Shown here: piece after piece, positions 44,674 to 52,356 of the stretch
Position numbering within the stretch: position 1 is the stretch's first letter
Layout of the letters: each line of letters starts with the position of its first letter
From: Acidimicrobiales bacterium
Lineage (GTDB): Bacteria; Actinomycetota; Acidimicrobiia; Acidimicrobiales; Iamiaceae
Assembly: GCA_030448105.1 (NCBI GenBank)
Contig: JAUJNP010000010.1
Coordinates: 67,221-131,220 of the forward strand
Length of the DNA stretch: 64,000 nt
Direction: 5' to 3'
Notes under the pieces: generated by a model
What the model saw: only the letters and a program-made list of their open reading frames with translations
Told to the model about the DNA's origin: nothing
Databases searched by the model: none
Position numbers and translations under genes: made by a program

Positions 44674-45454
44674 GCTCCGTCTGCGCACTAGCGAAAGTGT
44701 TCTGCTGACTATTCAGCGACTCCCGAGCCGTCGCGAGCGTCTGCGTGAGCTCCTGGCCCTGCCGCGTGACGTCGGCGGCCAGAGTGTCGACCTGCTCCTT
44801 GACGCGCTGCAGTTCGGCGGTCGTGCCGTCACGGATCTGTGTCGTTGCCTCTTCCATTGCCTCGATCTCACGATCGACCTGGCCCCGGTGCTGTCCGACT
44901 GAGCGACGCAGGCTCGAGACCTCGGCGGTCGCCTCGCCCACAGTCTCAGCGATCGGGATCGAGCCGAGCGCAACGAGAACGGCGTCCAGGCGATCCATCG
45001 TGTGGGTCGTCAGGTACTCGCCTCCCGAGCCGCCTTGCCACGAACCGAGGTGTGTGATCGCCTGCCGGAGCGCCCCTGCCAGCTGAACAAGGGTCGGCTC
45101 AGGCACGAGCTTCGGATCGACGTTCGACAACGTCCATTCCACAAGCTCGGCAACTCGGAGGACGCGATCGAGTGAGTCCTGGTCCTCCGGAGAGGAGGCG
45201 CTGGCGGAGTCCAGCCACACCCGAAGCTCCGCGACCGCCGCCACCGCATCGCTCTCACGGGTCCGTTGCTCCCAGCGATCCATCGCCGTCACCTCCTGCC
45301 CACAATCCTACGGGCGGGGAGTGACAGATAACACCGGTGTGATTCGCCATAGGAACGGGAAACCGTGATGACAAACCAATGACAAGCGGCCGTTTCGAGC
45401 GCCTCGACCGCCCCTGAACACTGCGCTGACCAGCACGTTCGCGCTCATCCTGCG

Positions 45455-45469
45455 GTGTCGGAGGGGGGA
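45455..45469 (+). repeat. Middle copy of the tRNA-Leu 3'-end repeat
   Basis: Fifteen bases, GTGTCGGAGGGGGGA, match both the left repeat (36161) and the tRNA end (59264). After them the sequence differs from the tRNA but, like the left copy, continues with an ACCGTG a few bases on. TGATGACAA repeats lie about 85 bases to the left, as at the left boundary. It is probably an older attachment junction between two elements. Confidence 0.55.
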
Positions 45470-45525
45470 TGGACACCGTGACTACATGGCCACCGGTGGC
45501 CGGCGAGCTCAACCTGGCGGCGTAG

Positions 45526-46122
45526 CTACCTCGTTGACCAAGGTGGGTCTCGACGGATCGGGAAGAGAAGCGGCATGTCGAGCTCGAACATCTCGACCTG
45601 TTCCCCTTCACGGCCGTCTCGCCATGCGATCTCGACGTGGGCCGGACCCTCACCGACCACCACCTCAAACGGCTTCCGCTGACCTGGTTGCAGCCGGACC
45701 CCAGCCGGTCGAATGTCGAGCTGAGAGGTGACGCCTGGCCCACCAGGCTCGCCGTTCCACGCCCTACCTCGGAGGAGAACCGCTTCGGCTGGCCCAGCGT
45801 TGAGGACGGATACATGGCGCCCTTGGCCAGGACGAGAGATCAGTGGAAGGACGGCAACCCTTGCGACGAGTGCGGCCTCGGCTTCGGCTCGAGCTTCATC
45901 CTCAGCACGTTGCTCCCTCAGGGACTCGATCTTGAGCAGCTCCGCCATGTCGTCAGCTTGCCGGCGCTGAACATCCTCAAGCGCCGCCTGGCGTCGCTCA
46001 CTTCGTACTTGTCGGCGGTAGGTGATCCATGCGACCACCAGAGCGCCAACTCCGACGGCTCCCCCGATGATGCCGCCCCATGAGGCGGCAACCTCAAGCG
46101 GACTCAGCCCCGAGATGATCAC
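45526..46122 (-). CDS. Single-helix membrane protein with coiled coil and beta domain
   Basis: The product has 198 residues. One membrane segment (about residues 12-33, GGIIGGAVGVGALVVAW) is followed by a basic patch and coiled coil (QAALEDVQRRQADDMAELLK, then ESLREQRAEDEARAE). A beta-sandwich-like C-terminus with LLRGRAWNGE and KPFEVVVGEGPAH ends the protein. The GTG start at 46122 overlaps the stop of the small HTH gene by four bases, so it is coupled to it. I do not recognise a family. The regulator-membrane-protein pair, controlled from a region with two copies of a palindrome, could be a small regulated or toxic module. Confidence 0.58.
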   Translation of the reverse strand: MIISGLSPLEVAASWGGIIGGAVGVGALVVAWITYRRQVRSERRQAALEDVQRRQADDMAELLKIESLREQRAEDEARAEAEAALVARVAVLPLISRPGQGRHVSVLNAGPAEAVLLRGRAWNGEPGGPGVTSQLDIRPAGVRLQPGQRKPFEVVVGEGPAHVEIAWRDGREGEQVEMFELDMPLLFPIRRDPPWSTR

Positions 46123-46283
46123 ACCCGCCCCGTCGCCCGGGCCCACCGCTCGACGTCCTGGCGCCGCCAGACCCGTCCGATGGCCAGTTCGGCGGTCGGT
46201 GGTGGGAAGCCGTCGGCGCGGCTCAGTTGGTCGACCCTTTGGCGTGTGATCCCGAGCATTTCGGCGATCTCTGGCGTGCTCAT
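46119..46283 (-). CDS. Small helix-turn-helix (excisionase/AlpA-like) DNA-binding protein
   Basis: The 54-residue protein is almost only a MerR/excisionase-type winged helix-turn-helix: STPEIAEMLGITRQRVDQ, then GFPPPTAELAIGRVWRRQDVERWARATG. Such proteins act as excisionases or transcription switches of mobile elements. ATG at 46283 or GTG at 46292 are both possible starts. Its promoter region carries two spaced TTGCT-N4-AGCAA palindromes that it may bind. The stop overlaps the start of the membrane-protein gene by four bases. Confidence 0.72.
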   Translation of the reverse strand: MSTPEIAEMLGITRQRVDQLSRADGFPPPTAELAIGRVWRRQDVERWARATGRV

Positions 46284-46301
46284 CAGCTCCACGCTCGGCG
46301 A

Positions 46302-46356
46302 GGATAGCCCCTTGCTTATGAGCAATGACCCGGGATAGTCTCTTGCTCCGAAGCAA
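46302..46356. promoter_or_regulatory. Two spaced palindromic operators and a promoter between divergent genes
   Basis: TTGCTTATGAGCAA (46312-46325) and TTGCTCCGAAGCAA (46343-46356) are palindromes of the form TTGCT-N4-AGCAA, exactly 31 bases apart, about three helical turns. Each is preceded by GGATAG at the same distance. On the plus strand TTGCTT and GATAGT (46312-46317 and 46334-46339) could be a -35/-10 pair spaced by 16, in front of the gene at 46428. The region probably controls both the HTH gene and that gene. Confidence 0.55.
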
Positions 46357-46427
46357 CCACAGGAGCAGTCCCCCCGGTGTGGCGACACCCCTGGGGACCG
46401 AGCCAGCACCTACAAGGAGGAGCTGAC

Positions 46428-46835
46428 GTGCCCAAAGTACCCACCACCCCCGACCCCGGAGTACCTGACCAGCTGATCGACGCATCGAACCAGCTGATGG
46501 CGGCTGCGCTCGAGTTGGCCGGGGACGCCTACGACATCTGCCATCGACTCAGCGACCTCGACTCCGCCATCCGGCTGCTGCGACCCATGGGCGTTGGCGT
46601 CAAGGACGACGACCAGATCTCCGAGACTTGGCATGACGCCTGCCGGGTGCTCGACCTGTACGACGTGCTGCTGGCGGCCTCCGGATACATCGGTCAGGTC
46701 ACCGGTTGCCACGGCCAGGACGATCCGGAGTCGCCTCACAAGCTCAAGGAGCGCCTGACCCTCTACTCGAGCGGTTCGACGTCCTCGTCTTCGAGGAGTG
46801 CGGCAGCGACAGCCTCCGCCGCTGGCCGGTCATAG
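46428..46835 (+). CDS. Hypothetical helical protein
   Basis: The reading gives 135 residues from a GTG with a strong AAGGAGG site (46414-46420). Residues 10-110 are helical with regular hydrophobic spacing (DQLIDASNQLMAAALEL, then AYDICHRLSDLDSAIRLL). The last 25 residues are Ser/Ala-rich and overlap an opposite-strand small gene, so the true end may be earlier or the frame shifted. No family is recognised. It lies just downstream of the palindromic operators, divergent from the HTH gene. Confidence 0.55.
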   Translation: MPKVPTTPDPGVPDQLIDASNQLMAAALELAGDAYDICHRLSDLDSAIRLLRPMGVGVKDDDQISETWHDACRVLDLYDVLLAASGYIGQVTGCHGQDDPESPHKLKERLTLYSSGSTSSSSRSAAATASAAGRS

Positions 46836-46909
46836 CCACCGTCGGCGACCAGCTTGTCGATGATCACCTGTCGAGGTTCGTCGAGGTCGACGGAGTCAGG
46901 GATGAGCAT
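46763..46909 (-). CDS. Small acidic protein at the end of the phage-type operon
   Basis: The 48-residue protein is acidic, beginning MLIPDSVDLDEPRQVIIDKL and ending DEDVEPLE. It is well separated in composition from noise and begins 25 bases after the tape-measure gene's stop on the same strand. It overlaps the 3' end of the plus-strand gene 46428-46835 by 73 bases, so one of the two ends is probably wrong. Small acidic proteins after tape-measure genes are common in phages, but no function is known. Confidence 0.45.
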   Translation of the reverse strand: MLIPDSVDLDEPRQVIIDKLVADGGYDRPAAEAVAAALLEDEDVEPLE

Positions 46910-46933
46910 CGCAGAAGGCAGCCTACGCGCCGG

Positions 46934-49900
46934 TCAGGCCCGTCCGGTGCGGACGGCGAAGTCCATCTTGCGCATGAGGGCTTCGAGGTCGGCGTCGTCG
47001 TGGAACTCGGCGTGATCGATCCGCAGGGCGTCACCGCGTGGGCCGGCACCGTCGAGTGCTTCGGCGACGATGCGGCGCATCAGATGCTCCGGGGTGACGA
47101 TCTCCGGGCGGGACCCGGCGGTCTCACCGAGACGGGCCACGGTGGGCCGGGTGACGACACCACCGCGGGCCAGGGCGGCGTGCACGTGGTCCCAGTGGTC
47201 CGCCTCGGTGATCGCGTTGAGCGCACCGATGGGTCGGCGGCGCCCGCCCCGGGAGATGTAGTAGGGGGCCGGGGAGTAGATGAGCTCGGACAGGTTCGCT
47301 CCACCGGATCCGAAGAAGTCGAAGATCTTCATGCCGCCGGCCACGTCACCTGACCCGCCGGGCCCGGTGAGGTCGACGGCCCGGCCGAGGGAGTGGAGCG
47401 ACACCGCCCCGGTGGCCCGGGTCCGGGCCCCGGGCCTGACGGTGGAGGTGACCCGGTGCGCGATGCCACCCTCGACGAGGGCGTTGACCAGTGCCCGCCA
47501 TCCCCCACCGGCGGCGATGGGTGGGGCGATGGGCTTTTCCTTCTCGGCGGCCTTGTCGACACCGGCGACCCAGTCGAGGATCTTGTGACCGAGGTCGGAG
47601 GTGATGCCGCCGATGAGCCGCCCGGGGGGACCGAACCGTCCGGCGAGACCACCGAGGGCGGAGAGGCCCTGTTCGATGAGGGGCCGGGCCACCTGGGCGA
47701 TGACACCCCGGACCTTGTCGACGACGCTGCCGATGCCCGCACCGACCTTGCGCACGGCGTCCCCCACGAACCCCCACCCGTCGCCGGTGCCGGGCTCCCG
47801 TGCGAGGGGTGAGGTGTCGTGGGGGCCGGGGCGGCGGGCGTTGGCGATGTGGCGGGGATCGTCACGGGTGAGGATCTCTTCGCCGTCGAGGGTCTTTACG
47901 AGTCGTTCACCGGGGCGGAGTGGGCCACCGGTGCGGGGCAGCCCACCGCCGACGACGCCGCCCTTGTGGGCGGTGGGGACGAGCGGCACCGACGGCAGGT
48001 TGAGGTTGAAGTTGAGGGCCCCGGCGATCCGTTCCACCCCGGAGAGGAACTTGTTGAGGACGTTCTCGATGACCCAGTTGATGGGGGTGGCGAACACGGA
48101 CTTGATGCCACGGAAGATCCGGCCGACGGAGTCTACGGCACCTTGGACGATGCCTTTCAGTCCGTCCATTGCCCGTTGAGCGTTGTCTTTGATGCCCTGC
48201 CATATTCGGGACAACGTGTCCCGGACGGCGCCCCATGCGGTGTTCCACGCCCCGGTGATGGCCCCGAGAACCGAGCTGATGATGGTGCGCACCGTGTTGA
48301 TGTAAAAGCTGACTGCGGTCACGATGCCGGCCCACACGGTTGTGACGATGGTGCGGATCGTGTTGATGTACGTGGTGACAACGGTGACGATCGCTGACCA
48401 CACGGTGGTGATGACCGTCCTGACCATGTTGAGGTAGAAGGTCACCGCGCTGACAATGGCGTTCCAAGCGGCTCCGACGACGGCCCGGATACCGCCCCAC
48501 ATGGCGGACCAGTGGGCGGAGATCCCGGCGGTCACCGCGGAGATGACCGCTTGGATGGCGGCGAGAGCGGCGCTGACCGTGCCGGTGATCGAGCCCCAGA
48601 TCCCGCCGAGGAAGTCGCGGATCCCACCCCAGACTCCGCGCCACACTTCGGCGATCATCGACAGGACCCCGCCGATCACCGAGCTGACGAGGTTGACGGC
48701 GGTGGAGATGATGTTGGAGATCTGGTCCCACACGGCGCCGGCGATCTGCTTGACCGAGTCCCACGCTTTGCCCCAGTCACCGTTGATGACGGCGAGCACG
48801 AAGCTGATGACACCTTGGAGGCCTCTGACGACGTTGGAGATCGTCTCGGAGATGAACCCCCACACGGTCTGCACCATGGCCAGCAGGTCGTCGCCCCAGG
48901 CCCGCCAGAAGACGGAGATCACGTCGACCGCTGTGCGGATGACCCCTTGGACGACGTTGACGACGTGGGTGATCGCCTCTTGGATCTCGCTCCAGTGCTG
49001 ACGCACCCAGACGACCGCTTCGCCGAACGCCTCGGCGACCCCGGCGGCCATCTGCTGGATGGCTGGCCACGCCTTCGTCGTCATCCAATCGGCGACCGAC
49101 TGGACGACCTTCCGGAAGCCTTCGAAGTGCTGGTAGGCGTAGACCACCCCACCGCCGAGGGCGGCGATGGCGGCGCCAATGGCGATGATCGGGGCGAGGG
49201 CGACGACGGTGGCGGCCGCCCATGCGAGGAACGGAGGGACGACCACCGTGGCCACGAGCGTGCCCAGCCCGGCCAGAACCGAGGTCATGTTGTCGCGGAT
49301 GAAGGTGACCGCCGCCCGGATCGGCCCGGTCAGCTTGCCGCTGCCACCGAAGATGGCGTCGACCTGGGCGGCGAAGCCTTGCAGGTCCCCGCTGCCCAGG
49401 GTGCCGAAGGCCCCGGCCAACCCCTCGATGGCGGGGATCACAGTCCCGCCCACGAAGTCGGACAGCCGCTGCAAGCCCTTCCGCTTGAACGACTCGAGCC
49501 TCGTCGCTGCGTTGTCAGCCAGCGTGGAACCCATACGGGCAGCGGCGCCCTCCACGTCACCCAGCGCCTTCACCGCTGTGCTCGGGTCCAGCGAGAACAG
49601 CGAGTCGCCGAGGTCCTCGGCCTTGGTGCCGAACAAGGCCACGGCGGCGGCGTTGCGCTTCACCGGGTCCTCGGTGCCGCGCAGTCCGTCGAGCACCATG
49701 TCGAGCGCCTCCGAGGCGCCCTTGCCGCCACCGGCAATCTTGGCCGTCATGTCCTCGGCGGACAGGCCGAGCGCCTTGTACCCCTCCGCTGAGGTCTCGG
49801 TGGCGTCCTGGCCCCGGATGGCGAACTCCTTGAGAGCGTCGGCCACCGTGTCGGAGTCGCGAGCGCCGGCCTGGAGGCCCTGGGAGAGCATCCCGGTGGC

Positions 49901-50617
49901 GGTTGCTGCGTCGATGCCGAGGTCACGGAACATCGTCGAGTACTCGTTGAACGAGTCGAGGAGATCCCCCGACTTGTCGGCCCCCTGCTGGAAGCCGCGG
50001 GTCAAGATGTCGAGCGCCTCGTCGGCGTCCTTCGCCAGCCCGTTGCGGAGCATCTGTCCGACCGCGGCGGTCGACTGGCCGAGGTCCTGATCGAACGCTG
50101 TGGCCAGGTCGAGCACCTTGGCGGTGACTGACTTGACCTGCTCGTCGGTGGCATCCTCGAACAGAAGCCCGTTCTGCTTGACCCCCTTGAGGGCCTCGTT
50201 CACCTGGCCGAGCGATTCGCCGTAGGCGTCGGCGTACAGATCCCCGGCGATCTTGCCAAGGTCGGCGGCGTAGTCGCCGCTGGCCCCGAGCTGAGCGGCC
50301 AGCTTGTCGTTCACCGCTCCCACGTCCAACGCGTCGGCGAACCCCTTGCCGATGGCCGCCAACCCCGCGGCAGCCCCTGCGGCCAACAGCGCCCCGACCG
50401 CGCCGCCCACCTTCTTGGCGACGTCGCTCAGCCCCTCAAGCTTGCTGCCGGCCTTGTCAACACTTGAGTCGAACGACCCCGACTCGAGGTGGAGCTTCGC
50501 TTCATGACCGACCCTGGTCAGCCCACCGAGCCGCTTCCCGGACTTGTCGAGGTCACGGTCGAACGGCTTGGAGTCGAGCTTGAGGAGGACGGCGAGCTCG
50601 CCGACGGTCATGGCCAC
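46934..50617 (-). CDS. Phage tape-measure protein with C-terminal M15-type peptidase
   Basis: This 1227-residue protein sets tail length in phages and helps DNA entry. It has an N-terminal helical region with LDSKPFDRDLDK, a TMP domain with GLLFEDATDEQV and GMLSQGLQAGARD, then many amphipathic and hydrophobic helices. Three 22-residue repeats stand out (WNAIVSAVTFYLNMVRTV, WSAIVTVVTTYINTIRTI, WAGIVTAVSFYINTVRTI). The last 170 residues contain SLHSLGRAVDL (H1075, D1082) and DHWDHVH (H1141 to H1146), the zinc ligands of VanY/M15-type peptidases. The protein should therefore cut the cell wall during entry. GTG at 50617 or ATG at 50611 starts it. Confidence 0.88.
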   Translation of the reverse strand: MAMTVGELAVLLKLDSKPFDRDLDKSGKRLGGLTRVGHEAKLHLESGSFDSSVDKAGSKLEGLSDVAKKVGGAVGALLAAGAAAGLAAIGKGFADALDVGAVNDKLAAQLGASGDYAADLGKIAGDLYADAYGESLGQVNEALKGVKQNGLLFEDATDEQVKSVTAKVLDLATAFDQDLGQSTAAVGQMLRNGLAKDADEALDILTRGFQQGADKSGDLLDSFNEYSTMFRDLGIDAATATGMLSQGLQAGARDSDTVADALKEFAIRGQDATETSAEGYKALGLSAEDMTAKIAGGGKGASEALDMVLDGLRGTEDPVKRNAAAVALFGTKAEDLGDSLFSLDPSTAVKALGDVEGAAARMGSTLADNAATRLESFKRKGLQRLSDFVGGTVIPAIEGLAGAFGTLGSGDLQGFAAQVDAIFGGSGKLTGPIRAAVTFIRDNMTSVLAGLGTLVATVVVPPFLAWAAATVVALAPIIAIGAAIAALGGGVVYAYQHFEGFRKVVQSVADWMTTKAWPAIQQMAAGVAEAFGEAVVWVRQHWSEIQEAITHVVNVVQGVIRTAVDVISVFWRAWGDDLLAMVQTVWGFISETISNVVRGLQGVISFVLAVINGDWGKAWDSVKQIAGAVWDQISNIISTAVNLVSSVIGGVLSMIAEVWRGVWGGIRDFLGGIWGSITGTVSAALAAIQAVISAVTAGISAHWSAMWGGIRAVVGAAWNAIVSAVTFYLNMVRTVITTVWSAIVTVVTTYINTIRTIVTTVWAGIVTAVSFYINTVRTIISSVLGAITGAWNTAWGAVRDTLSRIWQGIKDNAQRAMDGLKGIVQGAVDSVGRIFRGIKSVFATPINWVIENVLNKFLSGVERIAGALNFNLNLPSVPLVPTAHKGGVVGGGLPRTGGPLRPGERLVKTLDGEEILTRDDPRHIANARRPGPHDTSPLAREPGTGDGWGFVGDAVRKVGAGIGSVVDKVRGVIAQVARPLIEQGLSALGGLAGRFGPPGRLIGGITSDLGHKILDWVAGVDKAAEKEKPIAPPIAAGGGWRALVNALVEGGIAHRVTSTVRPGARTRATGAVSLHSLGRAVDLTGPGGSGDVAGGMKIFDFFGSGGANLSELIYSPAPYYISRGGRRRPIGALNAITEADHWDHVHAALARGGVVTRPTVARLGETAGSRPEIVTPEHLMRRIVAEALDGAGPRGDALRIDHAEFHDDADLEALMRKMDFAVRTGRA

Positions 50618-50618
50618 C

Positions 50619-51287
50619 TCAGGCGGCGCCCTCGGCGTAGCGGGCCGCCAGAACGGAACCGAGGCTTGGGCCCACTTCGATGTCGGTCAGGGCGGAGTCG
50701 AGGTGCACCTTCATCGCCGGCCACTCATCAACCAGCTTCAGGCCGACCGCAGCTGCCTTGGACTCCTGGGCGGGTAGGAGCGGCACGAGCGCCTCGTCGA
50801 TGCTTCGGACCAGTCCTGCGGTGTCGATGGTCCCGTCTTCGCCGAGCGTGATGGGGCGGGCTGCGTCGATCCAAGCGCTCTCGGCTCGTAGGGCTTCGAG
50901 CGTGGTCCGGTCAGCCAGGGCGGAGGCTCGGCGAATGACCTCCCCAGGGTTGGCCCCGGCCTCGAGCAGGCTGCGAACTCGGCTCCGGGCGTCGGCCGCC
51001 TCGATCCTCGCGGCGACGTCCTCCGCGCCCGTGGGAGCCGAACGCTCCCGCACCTGCGCCACTGAGCGCTCGATGACATCACGAACCTCCTCGGCTTGGC
51101 TGCGGCGCTGCTCGATCAGCTCAACGGCGGCCTGTCGAAGCTCCGCGACACGCTGTTGGCGGCCATCCACCGAGAGCAGCTCATCGGCCTCGACTCTCGA
51201 CCGCTCCTGGCGGTACTCCTCACCAGCGCCAATGGCACTCTGAACCACCTGCTCGAGCAAGGCCAGCAGTTCCTCGAGCTCATCCAT
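50619..51287 (-). CDS. Phage-operon coiled-coil protein, unknown
   Basis: The 222-residue protein has helical, charged N-terminal two-thirds (MDELEELLALLEQVV, EEYRQERSRVEADELL, AEEVRDVIERSVAQV) and a smaller C-terminal domain with VGLKLVDEWPAMKVHL. Its position directly before the tape-measure gene is where phages carry tail-assembly chaperones or virion proteins, but no motif proves either. Two bases separate its ATG from the stop of the preceding gene, so it is part of the operon. Confidence 0.6.
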   Translation of the reverse strand: MDELEELLALLEQVVQSAIGAGEEYRQERSRVEADELLSVDGRQQRVAELRQAAVELIEQRRSQAEEVRDVIERSVAQVRERSAPTGAEDVAARIEAADARSRVRSLLEAGANPGEVIRRASALADRTTLEALRAESAWIDAARPITLGEDGTIDTAGLVRSIDEALVPLLPAQESKAAAVGLKLVDEWPAMKVHLDSALTDIEVGPSLGSVLAARYAEGAA

Positions 51288-51289
51288 CT

Positions 51290-51682
51290 TCAGCGCTCCT
51301 CCACTTCGGCTGCCGGGATCAGCCACATGTGGCCGAGGCGGCGAGCGCCCGGGAAGGCACCCTGGCTTGCCATCTGAGCGATGCGGTGGGCTGTGACCCC
51401 CCGCTTCCTCGCCGCCTCGGCCGTGGTCATGAACCCAGGATGGAGCCCGGGTACGCAGGCGCTGCCGTTAAGAGCAGCCGGCGGCAGGTCGGCTGCGATG
51501 GCCGCTCGGCGAAGGGTGCCGGCCAGCTCGACAAGATCACCGTCAGGTCGCCAGCCGTCGCGACCGAGCCGCTCGAACGCCTCCCCCATCAACCGCCCTG
51601 CACGCCCCGCTAGCACGGCCGGAACGGCCACGACTAGGCCATCTGCCGTCTCGACGATGCGGGCCCGGCCCCGATGGCTCAC
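51290..51682 (-). CDS. Phage-operon protein with C-terminal helix-turn-helix
   Basis: The product has 130 residues. The first 75 are a helical domain (TADGLVVAVPAVLAGRAG, then LVELAGTLRRAAIAADL). The last 45 form a DNA-binding helix-turn-helix of the excisionase/MerR type (TTAEAARKRGVTAHRIAQ, ending RRLGHMWLIPAAEVEER). It starts with GTG, overlapping the nuclease gene's stop by four bases. Its place between terminase and tail genes is unusual for a regulator; it might guide packaging or regulate late genes. Confidence 0.6.
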   Translation of the reverse strand: MSHRGRARIVETADGLVVAVPAVLAGRAGRLMGEAFERLGRDGWRPDGDLVELAGTLRRAAIAADLPPAALNGSACVPGLHPGFMTTAEAARKRGVTAHRIAQMASQGAFPGARRLGHMWLIPAAEVEER

Positions 51683-52356
51683 ACCACGTCCGGATACGCG
51701 TCATCGACGATCGCCCCGTCAGCCAGCAGCAACCTTGGCTTGCCGTAGTGGTGGCGGTACCAGCAGGCAAGACACAAGGCGAGTACGAGGTCGTCGTGAT
51801 CGGTCTCCCGCCACGCCTCGAACGACGTGTGACCCGTCGACGTCGTCTTCGCCCGGAAGGCCTGCAACTCTCGTCGCAGCGCCTCGGCCATGGCCAAGCC
51901 AGGTTCGACCACCAGGCGGTCCTGGTGAAGCAGCGCCTCCACCACCGACACAAGCTCGTACTTCGGCACGTTCGTCCCGTGCGCCGCCTGGCCGGCCGTG
52001 ATCGTCACCGGCACCGGCCACCGGTCACCGAGATCACCCCGCGTGTAAGCGGTCCGGAGCATGTCGAGAATCCCGGCCCCCACCCCGGTCGCGTCGACCA
52101 CCAGCGCCGTGTTTCCCGCCAGCGGCGGCGACGCCAACAGTTCCCCCAGCCGACCCACAATCACGTCGTAGGGCGTCCCCAGGCGAGGCCGCTCCAGATG
52201 CCGAACGTGGTGGTGATCTACGGTCTCGAGGTACCCCGTCCCCTGGTAGGTCTCGCGCACATGGCCGGTACGCCGAACCAGGCGCTCGACTACCGCGACG
52301 GCGGTGTAATCCTTCGCCTTGCCCAGGTCGACACCCATCGTGAAGTTCGGCATCAT
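51679..52356 (-). CDS. Terminase large subunit, nuclease half (separate gene)
   Basis: This 225-residue protein matches the C-terminal RNase H-fold nuclease of TerL, which cuts phage DNA during packaging. Acidic residues in GVDLGKAKDYTAVAVVE, ALVVDATGVGAGILDML and TDHDDLVLALCLA are in the order expected for the metal site. The gene begins at ATG 52356 (or 52353), sharing one base with the stop of the ATPase half (TGATG). In most phages these two halves are one protein of about 480-550 residues; here their lengths add to 480. This looks like a natural split rather than a simple frameshift, because both ends are clean. Confidence 0.8.
   Translation of the reverse strand: MMPNFTMGVDLGKAKDYTAVAVVERLVRRTGHVRETYQGTGYLETVDHHHVRHLERPRLGTPYDVIVGRLGELLASPPLAGNTALVVDATGVGAGILDMLRTAYTRGDLGDRWPVPVTITAGQAAHGTNVPKYELVSVVEALLHQDRLVVEPGLAMAEALRRELQAFRAKTTSTGHTSFEAWRETDHDDLVLALCLACWYRHHYGKPRLLLADGAIVDDAYPDVV

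Larger units (their letters stand above)
42595..45292 (-). pseudogene. Coiled-coil two-helix membrane protein gene interrupted by IS256-type element
   Basis: Removing 43262-44673 (the IS) and one copy of its 8-bp target duplication restores one 425-residue frame. The 5' part is 45292-44674 and the 3' part is 43253-42595; the join reads ASAQTERQEAFAKMLAEKR. The protein has an N-terminal helical domain, a long coiled coil with Glu/Gln/Ala heptads (about 115-265), two membrane helices (about 285-345), then a C-terminal helical tail. It resembles no family I can name. As sequenced, the gene is split into two frames that run into IS sequence, so it is inactive unless the pieces work separately. 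Confidence 0.82.

Noticed and set aside
46934..50617. Membrane transporter, because of many hydrophobic helices
   Set aside because: Helices are amphipathic and repeated, the N-terminus matches tape-measure proteins, and the context is phage-like.
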